Source: Candidatus Obscuribacterales bacterium
GTDB lineage: Bacteria; Cyanobacteriota; Vampirovibrionia; Obscuribacterales; Obscuribacteraceae
Direction: 5' to 3'
DNA: 64,000 nt
Assembly (NCBI GenBank): GCA_021732085.1
Contig: JAKFVQ010000017.1
Coordinates: 149,727-213,726 of the forward strand
Shown: in pieces, positions 1 through 9,723 of the stretch
Numbering within the stretch: the stretch's first letter is position 1
Layout of the letters: each line of letters begins with the position of its first letter
Notes under the pieces: model-generated
What the model saw: only the letters and a program-made list of their open reading frames with translations
Database searches by the model: none
Told to the model about the DNA's origin: nothing
Program-made: the position numbers and the translations under genes

Positions 1-1
1 C

Positions 2-676
2 GGGCAAGAGCCAGTCAAGCAAGCGCCGAATGCGACAGCGTCACATCACACGCATCAAGCAAGCGGAGCAGATAATAAGCACGCAAAGCATTTGAAAGAA
101 ACTGATTTGCAGCTAGAGCAGGCAATTAGACTACACCAGGACGGCAAAGTGTTTGAAGCGGAATCTTCGCTGCAACAGGTATTGCAAAAGTATCCCGGCA
201 ATGCAGACGCTTGTTTTAGTCTTGGTGCAATCGCTGAAGCAAAAGGCGACTTGACCAGGGCGCTGGATTATTACACCAGTGCAATGCAGACAAATCCATC
301 TGATGCTGAAGCACGAATTGCTGTTGCCGAAATCAGCAGAAAGATCAAAGAATCACACGCAGCGTCTGCGCCGAATGCGAACGGACCATTCATCAATCCG
401 ATGGCGCCGCCTTCGGAAAGAGTACTCCAGGGGCACGCACTAGAGCTCGGCAAGAATGATCCTTACGCCGCCAATGCGGCGTTCAACTCGCCACCGATCG
501 GCACGCTCAACGTGAATAATCCATCGCGCACCATTCCGGTCGCACCAGTTGCGCCGTCAAACAAATCCGTAGTAGCACGGTCAGTTGCTCGCAGCTTGGC
601 ACGTGCAGCTCTAGGAGCGGCTCTGAGCCAAACCGGTTTGCATTGCCCGGCATGCTCTATATTGACGAGGTTTTGA
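2..676 (+). CDS. TPR-repeat protein, C-terminal part (gene begins before the window)
   Basis: The reading frame is open from base 2, so the true start lies upstream and the in-frame TTG at 92 need not be used; 224 residues are visible. The middle shows two TPR-like helix pairs (motifs AIRLHQDGKVFEAE and LGAIAEAKGDLTRALDYY), a fold that normally mediates protein-protein contact. After them comes a low-complexity Ala/Pro/Asn-rich linker and then an Ala-rich, Arg-containing segment with a CPAC motif just before the stop. The next gene starts 9 bases downstream on the same strand, so the two are probably co-transcribed. Function beyond scaffolding is unknown. Confidence 0.6.
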   Translation, partial: GQEPVKQAPNATASHHTHQASGADNKHAKHLKETDLQLEQAIRLHQDGKVFEAESSLQQVLQKYPGNADACFSLGAIAEAKGDLTRALDYYTSAMQTNPSDAEARIAVAEISRKIKESHAASAPNANGPFINPMAPPSERVLQGHALELGKNDPYAANAAFNSPPIGTLNVNNPSRTIPVAPVAPSNKSVVARSVARSLARAALGAALSQTGLHCPACSILTRF

Positions 677-685
677 TGCACAAAG

Positions 686-1108
686 ATGAAGTCATTCGTT
701 AGAAACTCCTTCATGTTGTTGAGCCACAAACTCATCACACACACAAGCAAAAAGCTCACGGATAAAGCAGTCAACAAAGTAGCTGGCTTTATCTCAACAC
801 GCCTACTTCTATTTGTTTCAGCTAGATTGCTTTTTGCAGGCGGCGGACTCTGGGGACTCATTGCTTCAAAGGTTTTGCTTGAGCTGGCTCGCAGAATCGT
901 TATACCTGCAGCCCACAAAACAGCAATTTTTGCGGCACATCGCATCGTTATTCCCACAGGCAAAAAATCAATCCGATTCATCTCTGGAAAAATTGTGGAT
1001 CTTAAACAAGCCAGAAGCGCGAAAGTGCAAGAACTTGAGCTGGCGAAAAATCATCTAAAGCAAGCGCGCAGACTGCAAGAGCTTAAGGGCGAGCAGCATG
1101 TTTCCTAG
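686..1108 (+). CDS. small hypothetical membrane-associated protein
   Basis: A 140-residue basic protein I do not recognise. It has a hydrophobic stretch around residues 35-60 (LLLFVSARLLFAGGGLWG) that could insert in a membrane. Two similar segments follow (RRIVIPAAHK and HRIVIPTGKK), which look like a short internal repeat, and the C-terminus is a charged helix rich in Lys, Gln and Glu. It overlaps the next gene by 11 bases (ATG inside its last codons), indicating translational coupling with a secreted Cys-rich protein. Confidence 0.5.
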   Translation: MKSFVRNSFMLLSHKLITHTSKKLTDKAVNKVAGFISTRLLLFVSARLLFAGGGLWGLIASKVLLELARRIVIPAAHKTAIFAAHRIVIPTGKKSIRFISGKIVDLKQARSAKVQELELAKNHLKQARRLQELKGEQHVS

Positions 1109-1658
1109 CAGGCGCGCAGCCAACCTATTTCTGTTTGCTGTAGCTTTCCTTTTTATCCCAAACACTTTTGCTGCTGGCACCGAAACAAATCCGTCACGAG
1201 TGCCGAATACATCTCTTGCTGGCAAGTCAGCCACGCGTCTAAGCAGACCGGCTTCCACGCAAGGCAACGACAAACCTTGTTGCGCTGAAAGCGCTACAAA
1301 AAAAGCAGGCACCGGCGCTGCAAAACAACAAATCAACGGTTTTCTAGCTGGGGTCAGCAACAGGTGGTGGCGAAATTTCCGCAATCCAACATTCTGCCCG
1401 TTCATCATTTGTGGTGGCTCCTGCGCGAACATGATGGGCGTGCCAATCGTTGGCGCTTACACTGCATCTGAGCTTTTGTCTGATGAGACACCCTGTTCCA
1501 TTGAATCAGTGGAAAGCAGCGGCGGCTGCTGCATGAGCCACGGCAGCACGGACAAAGACATAAAGGCACAATCCGGAAAAGATCTGGCGGCAAATTCTGC
1601 CTGTGGAATTAGCGAAGGCAACGCGAAAGCCGCTGCAGACTGCTGCTCAGCGAAGTAG
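1098..1658 (+). CDS. secreted Cys-rich hypothetical protein
   Basis: A 186-residue protein with a clear signal peptide (basic start, then LFLFAVAFLFIPNTFA) predicted to be cut after about residue 25. The mature part has ten or more Cys, including CC pairs at KPCCAES, GGCCMS and ADCCSAK and a hydrophobic segment with FCPFIICGG, so disulphides or metal binding in the envelope are likely. The start is the ATG at 1098, which overlaps the end of the upstream gene. No family recognised. The Cys pattern is unusual next to its neighbours. Confidence 0.5.
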   Translation: MFPSRRAANLFLFAVAFLFIPNTFAAGTETNPSRVPNTSLAGKSATRLSRPASTQGNDKPCCAESATKKAGTGAAKQQINGFLAGVSNRWWRNFRNPTFCPFIICGGSCANMMGVPIVGAYTASELLSDETPCSIESVESSGGCCMSHGSTDKDIKAQSGKDLAANSACGISEGNAKAAADCCSAK

Positions 1659-1745
1659 CCACGAAGCCAAGAATAGACTATTCAAGAATAAAGCATCATA
1701 ATAGTGGCACCATGGGTAGTGAGTGCAATTGTGAGGCTTTTGAAT

Positions 1746-2516
1746 ATGCGGTCGATGTACATTAAGCATCTTGCCCTGATTTTTATACTGTCGGTTTTGA
1801 CCGGTTGCACTGTAGTTCAGCCCGGTGAAGTGGGCGTCAAAGTAAGCATGGGTAAGATGGATCGCAATCTTCTCACACCAGGCATGCAGTTTTACGCTCC
1901 CGGAATTGACTCAATAATTACTTATTCAACAAAGCAAGAGACTGTAGGCGGACAGGCGGTTCCACTAACCGCTGACCAGCAGCCGATCACAATACAATAT
2001 AAGGTTCTCTACAATCTGCCGGACGGACAGGTACTAACTCTTTATGAGAAATATTCCGGAGATCCTTACACTAAACTTGTTGAGCCTCAAATCCAGGAAG
2101 CTTTTAGACAAGTGATCGCCCAATATAAAGCAGATCAGGCAACCAAGAATGTAAATACGATAAAAAACTCAGTACTGTCTATGGTGCGCGAGAATGTAAA
2201 AGGGCTGGTGAATGTGGTCGATATCCCGATTACGCATGTAGACCTTCCCGAAGTTTTGCAAACAGCCATCGCGCAAAAACAAGTTATGGAACAACAGGCC
2301 CTTCAAAAGCAGTACGAGTTGGATAAGGCAAAAAAGGAAGCCGAAATTACGATAGCCAATGCAGAGGCGCAGGCTCGCTCCATCCATCTACAGAGTGAGG
2401 CTCTGGCAAAATCGCCCGCTTTAATTGAATACGAGAAAGTAAAACGCTGGGACGGTAAGTTGCCTGCCACAGTCATTACTGGCGGCAGCAACGGGACATT
2501 GTTTCAACTGAAGTAA
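1746..2516 (+). CDS. SPFH/prohibitin-family lipoprotein
   Basis: A stomatin/prohibitin/HflC-type membrane scaffold protein. The N-terminus is a lipoprotein signal (LIFILSVLTGC), followed by an SPFH domain beginning VVQPGEVGVKVSMGK and a C-terminal Ala/Glu/Lys/Gln-rich coiled coil (about residues 180-225). The frame is open to a GTG at 1704, but the ATG at 1746 is preceded by GAGG at the right distance and gives a compact lipoprotein signal, so it was chosen (256 residues). Family members form ring-like membrane assemblies that regulate proteases or organise lipid domains. Lipid anchoring rather than an N-terminal TM helix would place the domain outside the cytoplasm if the signal works, which differs from HflC. 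Confidence 0.75.
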   Translation: MRSMYIKHLALIFILSVLTGCTVVQPGEVGVKVSMGKMDRNLLTPGMQFYAPGIDSIITYSTKQETVGGQAVPLTADQQPITIQYKVLYNLPDGQVLTLYEKYSGDPYTKLVEPQIQEAFRQVIAQYKADQATKNVNTIKNSVLSMVRENVKGLVNVVDIPITHVDLPEVLQTAIAQKQVMEQQALQKQYELDKAKKEAEITIANAEAQARSIHLQSEALAKSPALIEYEKVKRWDGKLPATVITGGSNGTLFQLK

Positions 2517-2587
2517 CCATACCAAGCAGCGCCAGATTTTCTGCCCGAGATCGGCTAAAATCAATAACCCGACCAGGGGCATGCTTT

Positions 2588-3850
2588 ATGAATCAGTCCA
2601 TTTCCAGGCTCGTCCTGCGCAGAATCGCGTTAGCCGCCACTATCATTCTCTCTTTTGCAGCATTTGACAGTGCTAGCCGACCGCTGCTGATTCAAGACGC
2701 CGAGGCAAGGACTCCTCGACAGTCGGTTTCGGACACCTTGCGGAATTTGCAACGGCACACCGATGACCTCGTTAAGCAAGTCCAGGCATATTTGCAGTCA
2801 ACCGGGCGCTGGCTGCCAATGCCGCAGGGTAAAGACATGCAGCTTTGTCAGGCTCTTCAAAGCTTTCAGCAAGCCGTCAACAGGACAGTAAACAGCAACA
2901 GATCTCAGCCTTACAACCTGGTTTTGGCAGATCTGCAAGCAGTTCAAATGCAATCGCAGTCAATTCAACAACTTATTAGTCAACTAGGAGCAGCTCCGAA
3001 TGTCGCGGCTGCCTGGATGCAAATCAGCAGCGATATGCTCGGGCTCAATCAGGTAATGTCAGTACCTGCCTATAGTGCCTCAAATTTTTATGATACCGAG
3101 GGTGGTGCCACAGGCGGCGCTGCTTTCGCGCCAGGCGCCATGCCGGGTGTTATAGTGCCAGGAGCGGTACCTGGTGTAGTCGTACCGGGGGCAACAGTAC
3201 CAGGCACGGTAATCACGGGAACGACAGTTCCAGGCACCGTGGTCAATGGAATGCTAGTACCGGGAACGGTCGTAAACGGGATCTTAGTGCCAGGAAGCGT
3301 GGCCCCAGGCATGGTGCCGGGAGCTGGATACACGCCGGGCATGCCATATGGCTACGGTTATCCTAGCAACGTAACTGTAACTGAGACAAGTCCATTTGGC
3401 ACCAGTTTTGGCGGAGCAGTGCCTGGAGGATATAATCCATACGCAGGAAATCAGACCGGTGGCGGGCATTACCAGGGCGTTCTTTCCAATCTTTCAAACG
3501 CCGAGAATCAGACCGATAGATTCGTGAAGCAACTGCAAAGCTTCCTGCAACTGCGTGCCCAATGGCCGCCAGCACAAGGAACTCCGCAGATGCTACTTTG
3601 CGAAAACATGCAATCATTTCAACAGCTTCTGCGCAAATTCAGGTCTGATGTTCAGGCCAACGTCGCCTACCCAATCCTACAGCAAGAGCTCCAGCAGCTT
3701 GCAACAACCTCGCAAAGCGTCGATCAATTAATGACACAGTCCGGCGCAACGATGGATATAGTCGGCCGCTGGAACGAAATCAGAACAAGCATGGCAAACA
3801 TGTATCAAGCATTCTATTCAACAAGCACCGGGCATTATTGGATGCGCTAA
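2588..3850 (+). CDS. secreted protein with two homologous domains joined by a VPGTV-repeat linker
   Basis: 420 residues with an N-terminal signal/anchor (residues 1-35). Residues about 45-160 and 300-415 are two copies of one helical domain: each has a T/NLQR-type helix with TDDLVKQVQAYLQ or TDRFVKQLQSFLQ, then a W..P..G step, an LC..(L/M)QSFQQ helix and a closing Q.V/S-rich helix. Between them lies a low-complexity linker of repeated VPG[TA]V and NG(M/I)LVPGTV units, a collagen- or elastin-like stretch. Start ATG 2588 follows an AGGGG. Family unknown to me; an envelope structural or adhesive role is only a guess. Confidence 0.6.
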   Translation: MNQSISRLVLRRIALAATIILSFAAFDSASRPLLIQDAEARTPRQSVSDTLRNLQRHTDDLVKQVQAYLQSTGRWLPMPQGKDMQLCQALQSFQQAVNRTVNSNRSQPYNLVLADLQAVQMQSQSIQQLISQLGAAPNVAAAWMQISSDMLGLNQVMSVPAYSASNFYDTEGGATGGAAFAPGAMPGVIVPGAVPGVVVPGATVPGTVITGTTVPGTVVNGMLVPGTVVNGILVPGSVAPGMVPGAGYTPGMPYGYGYPSNVTVTETSPFGTSFGGAVPGGYNPYAGNQTGGGHYQGVLSNLSNAENQTDRFVKQLQSFLQLRAQWPPAQGTPQMLLCENMQSFQQLLRKFRSDVQANVAYPILQQELQQLATTSQSVDQLMTQSGATMDIVGRWNEIRTSMANMYQAFYSTSTGHYWMR

Positions 3851-3888
3851 TGCGAAAAAAAAACCGCAAAGCTAGAAAGGAAATCTAA

Positions 3889-5826
3889 GTGAAAAAGCAA
3901 GCAGTCTCGACAATAGTCCTTTCCCTATTCTTCACGACCTTACTTTCAGCATATGCACCGCCTGAGACGATCCACGCGCAAGGGATTCCAGAGATTCCAA
4001 ATCAGTTGATAGATCAGGTCAACCGCTACACTGAATTTCGCACGGCCGCAATTGACAGCTGGCACCCGCAAAAGAAAGAGATGCTGATCCGCACTCGCTT
4101 CGCCGATACCTCACAAGTACATCATCTAAAGTTTCCAGGCTCAGCTCGCCATCAACTGACCTTTTTCAAAGACAGCGTCAGCGATGCATCTTATCAGCCG
4201 AGCGCCGGTAATTGGTTTGTCTTTAAGAAGGACAATGGCGGCGACGAAAATTATCAGGAATATCGTTACGACCTTTCGACCGGCGAAACCACGCTTCTAA
4301 CGGACGGAAGCTCTAGAAATACTGGAGGCAAATGGTCTCACAAAGGAGATCGTTATGCCTATGAATCGAATAAACGAAACAAGAAAGACATGGATATCTA
4401 CATCATGTCACCGGCGGACAAAGCAAACGAGTTAGTCGTCGAGATGGAAGGGGGCGGATGGCAGGTAGCTGACTGGTCGCCCGATGACAAAAAGCTCTTA
4501 CTGCATCACTACGTTTCGATCAACGAATCGTATCTGTACCTATATGACCTTGAAACGAAGAAGAAAAGCTTGCTAACTGAGACAGCAAAAGGCGAACCCG
4601 TCTCGTATTCAGAAGGATGCTTCGCGCCAGACGGCAAAGGAATTTACACAGCATGCGATCGTGATGCCGAATTTCTCCGCTTGGCACATATCGACATTTC
4701 AACGCACAAACACAAATATCTGGTTCCAGATTTGAAATGGGATGTATCGGAATACAAGCTATCAGACGACGGGAAAAATATTGCATTTGTAGTGAACGAA
4801 GATGGCATCGGTAAGCTGCATTTGCTCGATGCTGAGACATTGAAGGAAAAAGCTGTACCGCAACTTCCGATCGGGCAGGTAGGCGATCTGCATTGGCACA
4901 AAAATAATGAGGATCTCGCATTCACCGTGGATAGTGCTCAATCTCCCGCCGATGTGTTTTCGTACAATTTGAATACTGCCAAGCTTGATCGCTGGACGCA
5001 AAGCGAAACAGGTGGATTAGTGACAACAAACTTCTCTCCACCGGAATTGGTGAAATGGAAAAGTTTTGATGGCAAGACCATATCCGGCATACTCTATGTG
5101 CCGCCCAAGAAGTTTACGGGAAAGCGCCCCATCATCATAAATATCCACGGCGGCCCGGAAGGACAATCGACGGCGGGATTTCTGGGCAAACTCAACTATT
5201 ACCTGAATGAGCTTGGAGTAGCAATCATCTTTCCTAACGTGCGCGGGTCAACTGGCTACGGTAAATCATTCCTCAAAATGGACAACGGATTTCTGCGCGA
5301 AGGCAGCTACAAAGATATTGAAACTTTGATCGATTGGATTTCTAAGTCGGAACAACTGGACGCCAACAAAATCATGGTGACAGGAGGCAGCTACGGCGGG
5401 TTCATGACGCTTGCGGTCGCTTGCAACTATTCCAACAAAATAAAATGCGCGCTCGATGTTGTCGGTCCCTCTAACTTCGTGACCTTTCTTGAGCGTACAG
5501 AGGCCTATCGCCGCGATCTGCGCCGCGTTGAATATGGAGACGAGCGCGATCCGAAGATGCGCGAATTTCTAGAAAAGATTGCACCGCGAAACAAGGTCGA
5601 TCAAATTGCTGTGCCGCTTTTTGTCGTGCAAGGCAAGAACGATCCGCGAGTACCCGTGCAAGAATCCGCTGATATGGTTGAAGTGCTAAGAAAGAAGGGG
5701 ACGCCTGCCTGGTATCTGATGGCAGAAGACGAAGGTCACGGCTTCAGAAAGAAAAAGAATTCGGACTATCAGTTTTACTCGACAATATTGTTCATCAAGA
5801 AGTACCTTCTTGGCCAAAACGCTTAG
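3889..5826 (+). CDS. secreted S9 family prolyl oligopeptidase (acylaminoacyl-peptidase-like)
   Basis: A 645-residue serine peptidase. A GTG start at 3889 after AAAGGAAA gives a signal peptide (residues 1-31, ending near IHAQG). Residues about 50-390 show beta-propeller repeats of the PD40/WD40-like type (e.g. WSPDDKKLLL, FAPDGKG), and residues 395-645 are the alpha/beta-hydrolase domain. The catalytic triad is visible: Ser501 in GGSYGG, Asp585 in GKNDPRVP and His617 in DEGHGF. S9 enzymes cleave oligopeptides after Pro or remove acylated N-terminal residues; this one should work in the periplasm or outside. It is monocistronic and convergent with the next gene. Confidence 0.9.
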   Translation: MKKQAVSTIVLSLFFTTLLSAYAPPETIHAQGIPEIPNQLIDQVNRYTEFRTAAIDSWHPQKKEMLIRTRFADTSQVHHLKFPGSARHQLTFFKDSVSDASYQPSAGNWFVFKKDNGGDENYQEYRYDLSTGETTLLTDGSSRNTGGKWSHKGDRYAYESNKRNKKDMDIYIMSPADKANELVVEMEGGGWQVADWSPDDKKLLLHHYVSINESYLYLYDLETKKKSLLTETAKGEPVSYSEGCFAPDGKGIYTACDRDAEFLRLAHIDISTHKHKYLVPDLKWDVSEYKLSDDGKNIAFVVNEDGIGKLHLLDAETLKEKAVPQLPIGQVGDLHWHKNNEDLAFTVDSAQSPADVFSYNLNTAKLDRWTQSETGGLVTTNFSPPELVKWKSFDGKTISGILYVPPKKFTGKRPIIINIHGGPEGQSTAGFLGKLNYYLNELGVAIIFPNVRGSTGYGKSFLKMDNGFLREGSYKDIETLIDWISKSEQLDANKIMVTGGSYGGFMTLAVACNYSNKIKCALDVVGPSNFVTFLERTEAYRRDLRRVEYGDERDPKMREFLEKIAPRNKVDQIAVPLFVVQGKNDPRVPVQESADMVEVLRKKGTPAWYLMAEDEGHGFRKKKNSDYQFYSTILFIKKYLLGQNA

Positions 5827-5850
5827 TTCAATTGTATTTTGATTGGAATC

Positions 5851-7623
5851 TTAGAGCCCGTGTGACGGCAATCCCGACATGCGCTGATAGCTACCGCGTT
5901 TAGCTGTAACCAAACTTAGCACCGCGTCCATCTTAATGACGTCAGCCAACAATTGTTTGTCGCCCTCGTTCTTGCTGGCATAAAGTGCGCGCATGATTGG
6001 GCTATATTGCATAAGTGCCGTCAACGAAAACTCGCTCTTGTTGATCAAGATATTTGCACCTAAGGCTTCGATCGCTCTTACATTGCGGCGACCGACACCG
6101 TCGTTTTTCATTTCGGTCATAACGTGCGGCAACTCATTACCAATAACTAGCTCTTCGCCAGCGGCGCACTTGATCGAACGTCCTCCGATTCTCATGATTA
6201 CGTTCTTTTCGAAATTTTCTTTGAGGTTGCGAACAACCACAACGTCCTTTTTGCTGTTGATGTATATGATGCTTCCAGGCTGAAAATCAACTACAACCTC
6301 GCCGGCACGAACGCGCATATGGTTCTTAGCTTCAAACACGGCTTCACCACTGTCGAGCGTGATTTTTCCATCTTCATCAACACCAAACTTGCTATCACTC
6401 AAATACTTAGCGTAGCCATGTGCTAACCATTTGGTGTTCAATCCACCATCAACACGAGGGAATGGCACCGCTCCGACATTGCGGACAGGCTTGTAGACTG
6501 GTACGAAATACTTAGCATCAAGCGAGGCTTTATAGGTTGATGGCTTGGACGTCACATCATCCTTTCCTTGCATCGCTCGCAGCGTAGATTCTTTGCGCAT
6601 AGCAAGGGTGATGCCGTGCTCTTTCATCATGCGCTCGAACAATGCCGTCATGCGCACCGTAGTGAACGGCGGGCGAACGGTCTTAAGTTCGGTCATCAAA
6701 TTGGACGCGTCGGCATCGATTGAACGAGATGTAGTAAGGATTTCAGGTATGCCATGCGGCGTTACTGATGTACCAGACGCCACTACATCGGTGCTACCGA
6801 CACTGGCAGTTTTCGATTCGCTGAATGAATATTCTTTGCCTTTCTCGATCGAGAATTCAGCATTTTTGTCTTTGAAGGCAAGGTGCACATCAACCGGAGC
6901 ACCATACAGATCGCCGACACGTACACGGTTGAACCATGTTTGCTCAACGGCAGCAATACTATATGGCTTAACCTTGACCGCACCATATTTGGTGAGCACC
7001 GAGACTGGGCGAGCACCACTGAATATCCACAATGTTCCGCAGCGCAGCCCCATCAACAGAGGACCACAAGAATTGAACATGGTTCCGGCTGATGCCAGGA
7101 CCAGAGCCTCAGAGTCACCAGGAACAGTGAATGCCTGTCCGCCCTGATGTGCGACATGCCACGGGACCTCATCATGCAAGCCACCGCGCTGAGCTAGGCG
7201 AGTATGTTTAGCCTCACGCCGTTGCGGAATAGGAATGGAGATTCTGACGAGATCAGTAGGTGGAAGCTGGAAAGGACCAATTCGTGGTGTCACAACGCCT
7301 TCGGTAATCGGAATGCCTGCAACCCGGCTAGAATTCAGGAACCCACGAAGCTCGCTAGAGGTTTGATAGTAAGGAAATACAGTCAAACCAATCAGGGGAT
7401 AGTTCAATGTGGCTGACGGAAGACGATACTGCTGCGCCGTGATCAATGCCAGGGAATCGGACATCACCACCATACGGTGCTCAGGAGTTGGAACTCGCGG
7501 ATCGCCCTTACCGTAATCTTCGAAGGAGGGAATGATTTGCCCTTGAGCAGCCAAACTCAATGTCAGAGAAAGTAATGTCGAGCAGGCGGCAGCGATCCGT
7601 TGCTTCGATCCAAAAATTCTCAT
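5851..7623 (-). CDS. secreted FecR-like hypothetical protein
   Basis: 590 residues with an N-terminal signal peptide (ending about SLAAQGQ). The start ATG at 7623 is preceded by AAGGAT. Two parts resemble FecR-type beta-sandwich segments: around residues 200-280 (a TLWIFSG / VKVKPYSIA / FSIEKGKEY series) and around residues 440-510 (GEAVFEAKNHMRVRAG, then AAGEELVIG). FecR domains normally sense signals at the inner membrane, but no TM helix or sigma-factor partner is present here, so the resemblance may be only structural. It is divergent from the next gene, with 281 bp between them. Confidence 0.5.
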   Translation of the reverse strand: MRIFGSKQRIAAACSTLLSLTLSLAAQGQIIPSFEDYGKGDPRVPTPEHRMVVMSDSLALITAQQYRLPSATLNYPLIGLTVFPYYQTSSELRGFLNSSRVAGIPITEGVVTPRIGPFQLPPTDLVRISIPIPQRREAKHTRLAQRGGLHDEVPWHVAHQGGQAFTVPGDSEALVLASAGTMFNSCGPLLMGLRCGTLWIFSGARPVSVLTKYGAVKVKPYSIAAVEQTWFNRVRVGDLYGAPVDVHLAFKDKNAEFSIEKGKEYSFSESKTASVGSTDVVASGTSVTPHGIPEILTTSRSIDADASNLMTELKTVRPPFTTVRMTALFERMMKEHGITLAMRKESTLRAMQGKDDVTSKPSTYKASLDAKYFVPVYKPVRNVGAVPFPRVDGGLNTKWLAHGYAKYLSDSKFGVDEDGKITLDSGEAVFEAKNHMRVRAGEVVVDFQPGSIIYINSKKDVVVVRNLKENFEKNVIMRIGGRSIKCAAGEELVIGNELPHVMTEMKNDGVGRRNVRAIEALGANILINKSEFSLTALMQYSPIMRALYASKNEGDKQLLADVIKMDAVLSLVTAKRGSYQRMSGLPSHGL

Positions 7624-7904
7624 GTTTATCCTTCCCGAGAGGTCAATAGATAGCGTTCTTCGAACTATAGAACACCAGCAAAGAGGGTATCACCTTGGAA
7701 TCTCTTTTTCCAAGACTGGTTGAATGTTTGAACCCCATTACAAGAAGATTTTTCAAAGAATGAGACGCCGATTTATCGGGCACGCGCCCGAGAGGGTCAG
7801 GCAGGATCCGTGGCATATAGCCAATGGTTGTAGGATGCAGGGGATGGCGGGGGTCTTGCCAGACCAGCATCAACAAAGGGAAGAGGCAACGGTAGGTACG
7901 GTTT

Positions 7905-9695
7905 TTGGCTATTGACTACATCAATAATCGAAAGGTAGAAAAACCTGAGAATTTCTACCTGCTGAAATCAATCGGTTCTTGGCAGCAAATGCTGCTTGCC
8001 TTCACCCTCGTTTACTTGACATTCGGCTTACCGCTGTGTCGCCAAGATGCATCTGCTCAGTCCAACAATCCGCCAGAAACCATCGCAGTGCAATTATTTT
8101 TGCCCCCGGTACTGGAAAAGGGATCCCAAGCCTGGGGGACTGCATTTATGCCCGACGGACAAGGGCTCTCCAAACAAAGCATTCTCATAAACGGCAAATC
8201 AGTCCAAACAGATGACTATGGATTATTCTCGTTCACCGCCCCTGATACCGCATTTTCTGTTATCGTAAAGGACGAGAACAAGACTGTTTGGGAGACCTCA
8301 TACAGCCTGAGCAATCGAGGACTTCTAGTCTCCGACAAGGCGGCACTTGCATCGGTGGATAGGCTCGATGAGCTCGAGGACGAATTCAACACGCAGCCGC
8401 TAATAATGCACGCTCCGGCCGCGCTTGAATTGCAACAAGCATTCGTCGTTATCGGAAAGAACTTCTCAGGTAAGTTCGGGCATGATCAGGTCAATATAGA
8501 TGGCTTCGAGTGCGATTCTTTCGCCGGTTCCGATCGTTCACTGGTGGTATCAACCCGCAACCGCAGTCCCGTTGGACCAGTTAAAGAAATCAATGTAATT
8601 TGCGATGAACAAAGTTCATTACCACTTGAAGTTGACCTGACACGTGTCGAATTCAGAGGCGAAAACAAAACAGAAAGTGGAAATGCAGTCGAACTTGAAT
8701 TAATCGGCAGCAATTTACCTTCTCTCATTGCTTTGTCCAACAATAGCAATGAGCTTCAACTAAAATTCGGCGGCAAGCGCCTGGGAGCGCAAACTATATT
8801 TTTGAGCCCAGGCGGACAACGAAACAGGATCGCGGTCGGCATAGATAACAAAAAACTATCTGAATTATCTGCTCATTTGATTCCCAACAATCTCTTCGAT
8901 CCATATACGCAAAAAGCAAGCAGTGAGCTTTTGGGGCGCAGACCGCTTCTTGCAGTTAACAAAGCCGAGCTGGTCCGATTGAAGAAACGCTTGTTAGCTC
9001 TTGAAGAACGCATCACATTGCTTAGCAAGCAGCGCTCCGACCGAGTCAATCAAAAGGATTTCTCAATCGAAGAAGACGCCAAGCTTGAATCTTCCATAAA
9101 ATCAGCTGCTATTCGCATGTCACGGCTTAACCGGTCTTTGCGATCGCGCAGAGCAATTCTCGACGCCGATGGTATGAGCGAAAGCGACTGGGCGCAACTA
9201 ACTGATTCGGCGACAGACAACATGTCGCGCTCACTTGATTTACTCCTGGCAAAAAACGAATTTGGATTTACAGAATCCAGATTGCTTCGTTCTTCTCCAA
9301 ACAAGAAGCCAAAACTAGAACAAGATAACTATGCTCAACTGGCAGTAACTGGTGCTCAATCTCGCTCCCCACTTTCTCTCACCGTCAATGCACGCTCCAG
9401 AAGATGGAAAGCGCCAGGAGGCAGTGGCGGAAGCGGACCGGGGTTGGTGGCACCACCTGCTCCATATCGATTTGATCCGGCAGATCTAGCACCCTACTTC
9501 AGTGATGAAGTTCCGGTGCCAGTGCGTCCAATAACAAGCACTAGTAAAAATTCAAGACGCAAGAAAGGAAAGAATCAGAGTACGACAGGCGCTAACGTAA
9601 GCAAGAGCGGCAAGAACGCGACAAGAGCAGGAGCGACAACAGGCGGCAAGAACAGGTCTTCCTCAGCTAAGCAAAAGTCACCGGCAAAGCGCTAA
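7905..9695 (+). CDS. secreted hypothetical protein with TIG-like domain, coiled coil and basic tail
   Basis: 596 residues. The TTG at 7905 follows GGTAGG at 8 bases and gives a long n-region before a hydrophobic signal; an alternative ATG at 7989 gives a compact signal peptide (MLLAFTLVYLTFG) but has no good ribosome site. After a region with carboxypeptidase-regulatory-like turns (residues 60-130) comes a TIG/IPT-like beta domain (about 165-245), a Leu/Arg/Lys-rich coiled coil (about 345-420) and a Ser/Lys/Arg-rich disordered tail. It ends 28 bp before the tandem histidine kinase, so it may be co-transcribed and could be its extracytoplasmic partner (inference). Confidence 0.55.
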   Translation: MAIDYINNRKVEKPENFYLLKSIGSWQQMLLAFTLVYLTFGLPLCRQDASAQSNNPPETIAVQLFLPPVLEKGSQAWGTAFMPDGQGLSKQSILINGKSVQTDDYGLFSFTAPDTAFSVIVKDENKTVWETSYSLSNRGLLVSDKAALASVDRLDELEDEFNTQPLIMHAPAALELQQAFVVIGKNFSGKFGHDQVNIDGFECDSFAGSDRSLVVSTRNRSPVGPVKEINVICDEQSSLPLEVDLTRVEFRGENKTESGNAVELELIGSNLPSLIALSNNSNELQLKFGGKRLGAQTIFLSPGGQRNRIAVGIDNKKLSELSAHLIPNNLFDPYTQKASSELLGRRPLLAVNKAELVRLKKRLLALEERITLLSKQRSDRVNQKDFSIEEDAKLESSIKSAAIRMSRLNRSLRSRRAILDADGMSESDWAQLTDSATDNMSRSLDLLLAKNEFGFTESRLLRSSPNKKPKLEQDNYAQLAVTGAQSRSPLSLTVNARSRRWKAPGGSGGSGPGLVAPPAPYRFDPADLAPYFSDEVPVPVRPITSTSKNSRRKKGKNQSTTGANVSKSGKNATRAGATTGGKNRSSSAKQKSPAKR

Positions 9696-9723
9696 TAATT
9701 GTGACAGACAAAATGATAAGCGT

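Noticed and set aside
7643..7876. Minus-strand 77-codon frame between divergent genes
   Set aside because: There is no ribosome site, signal peptide or known motif; it is more likely promoter DNA.
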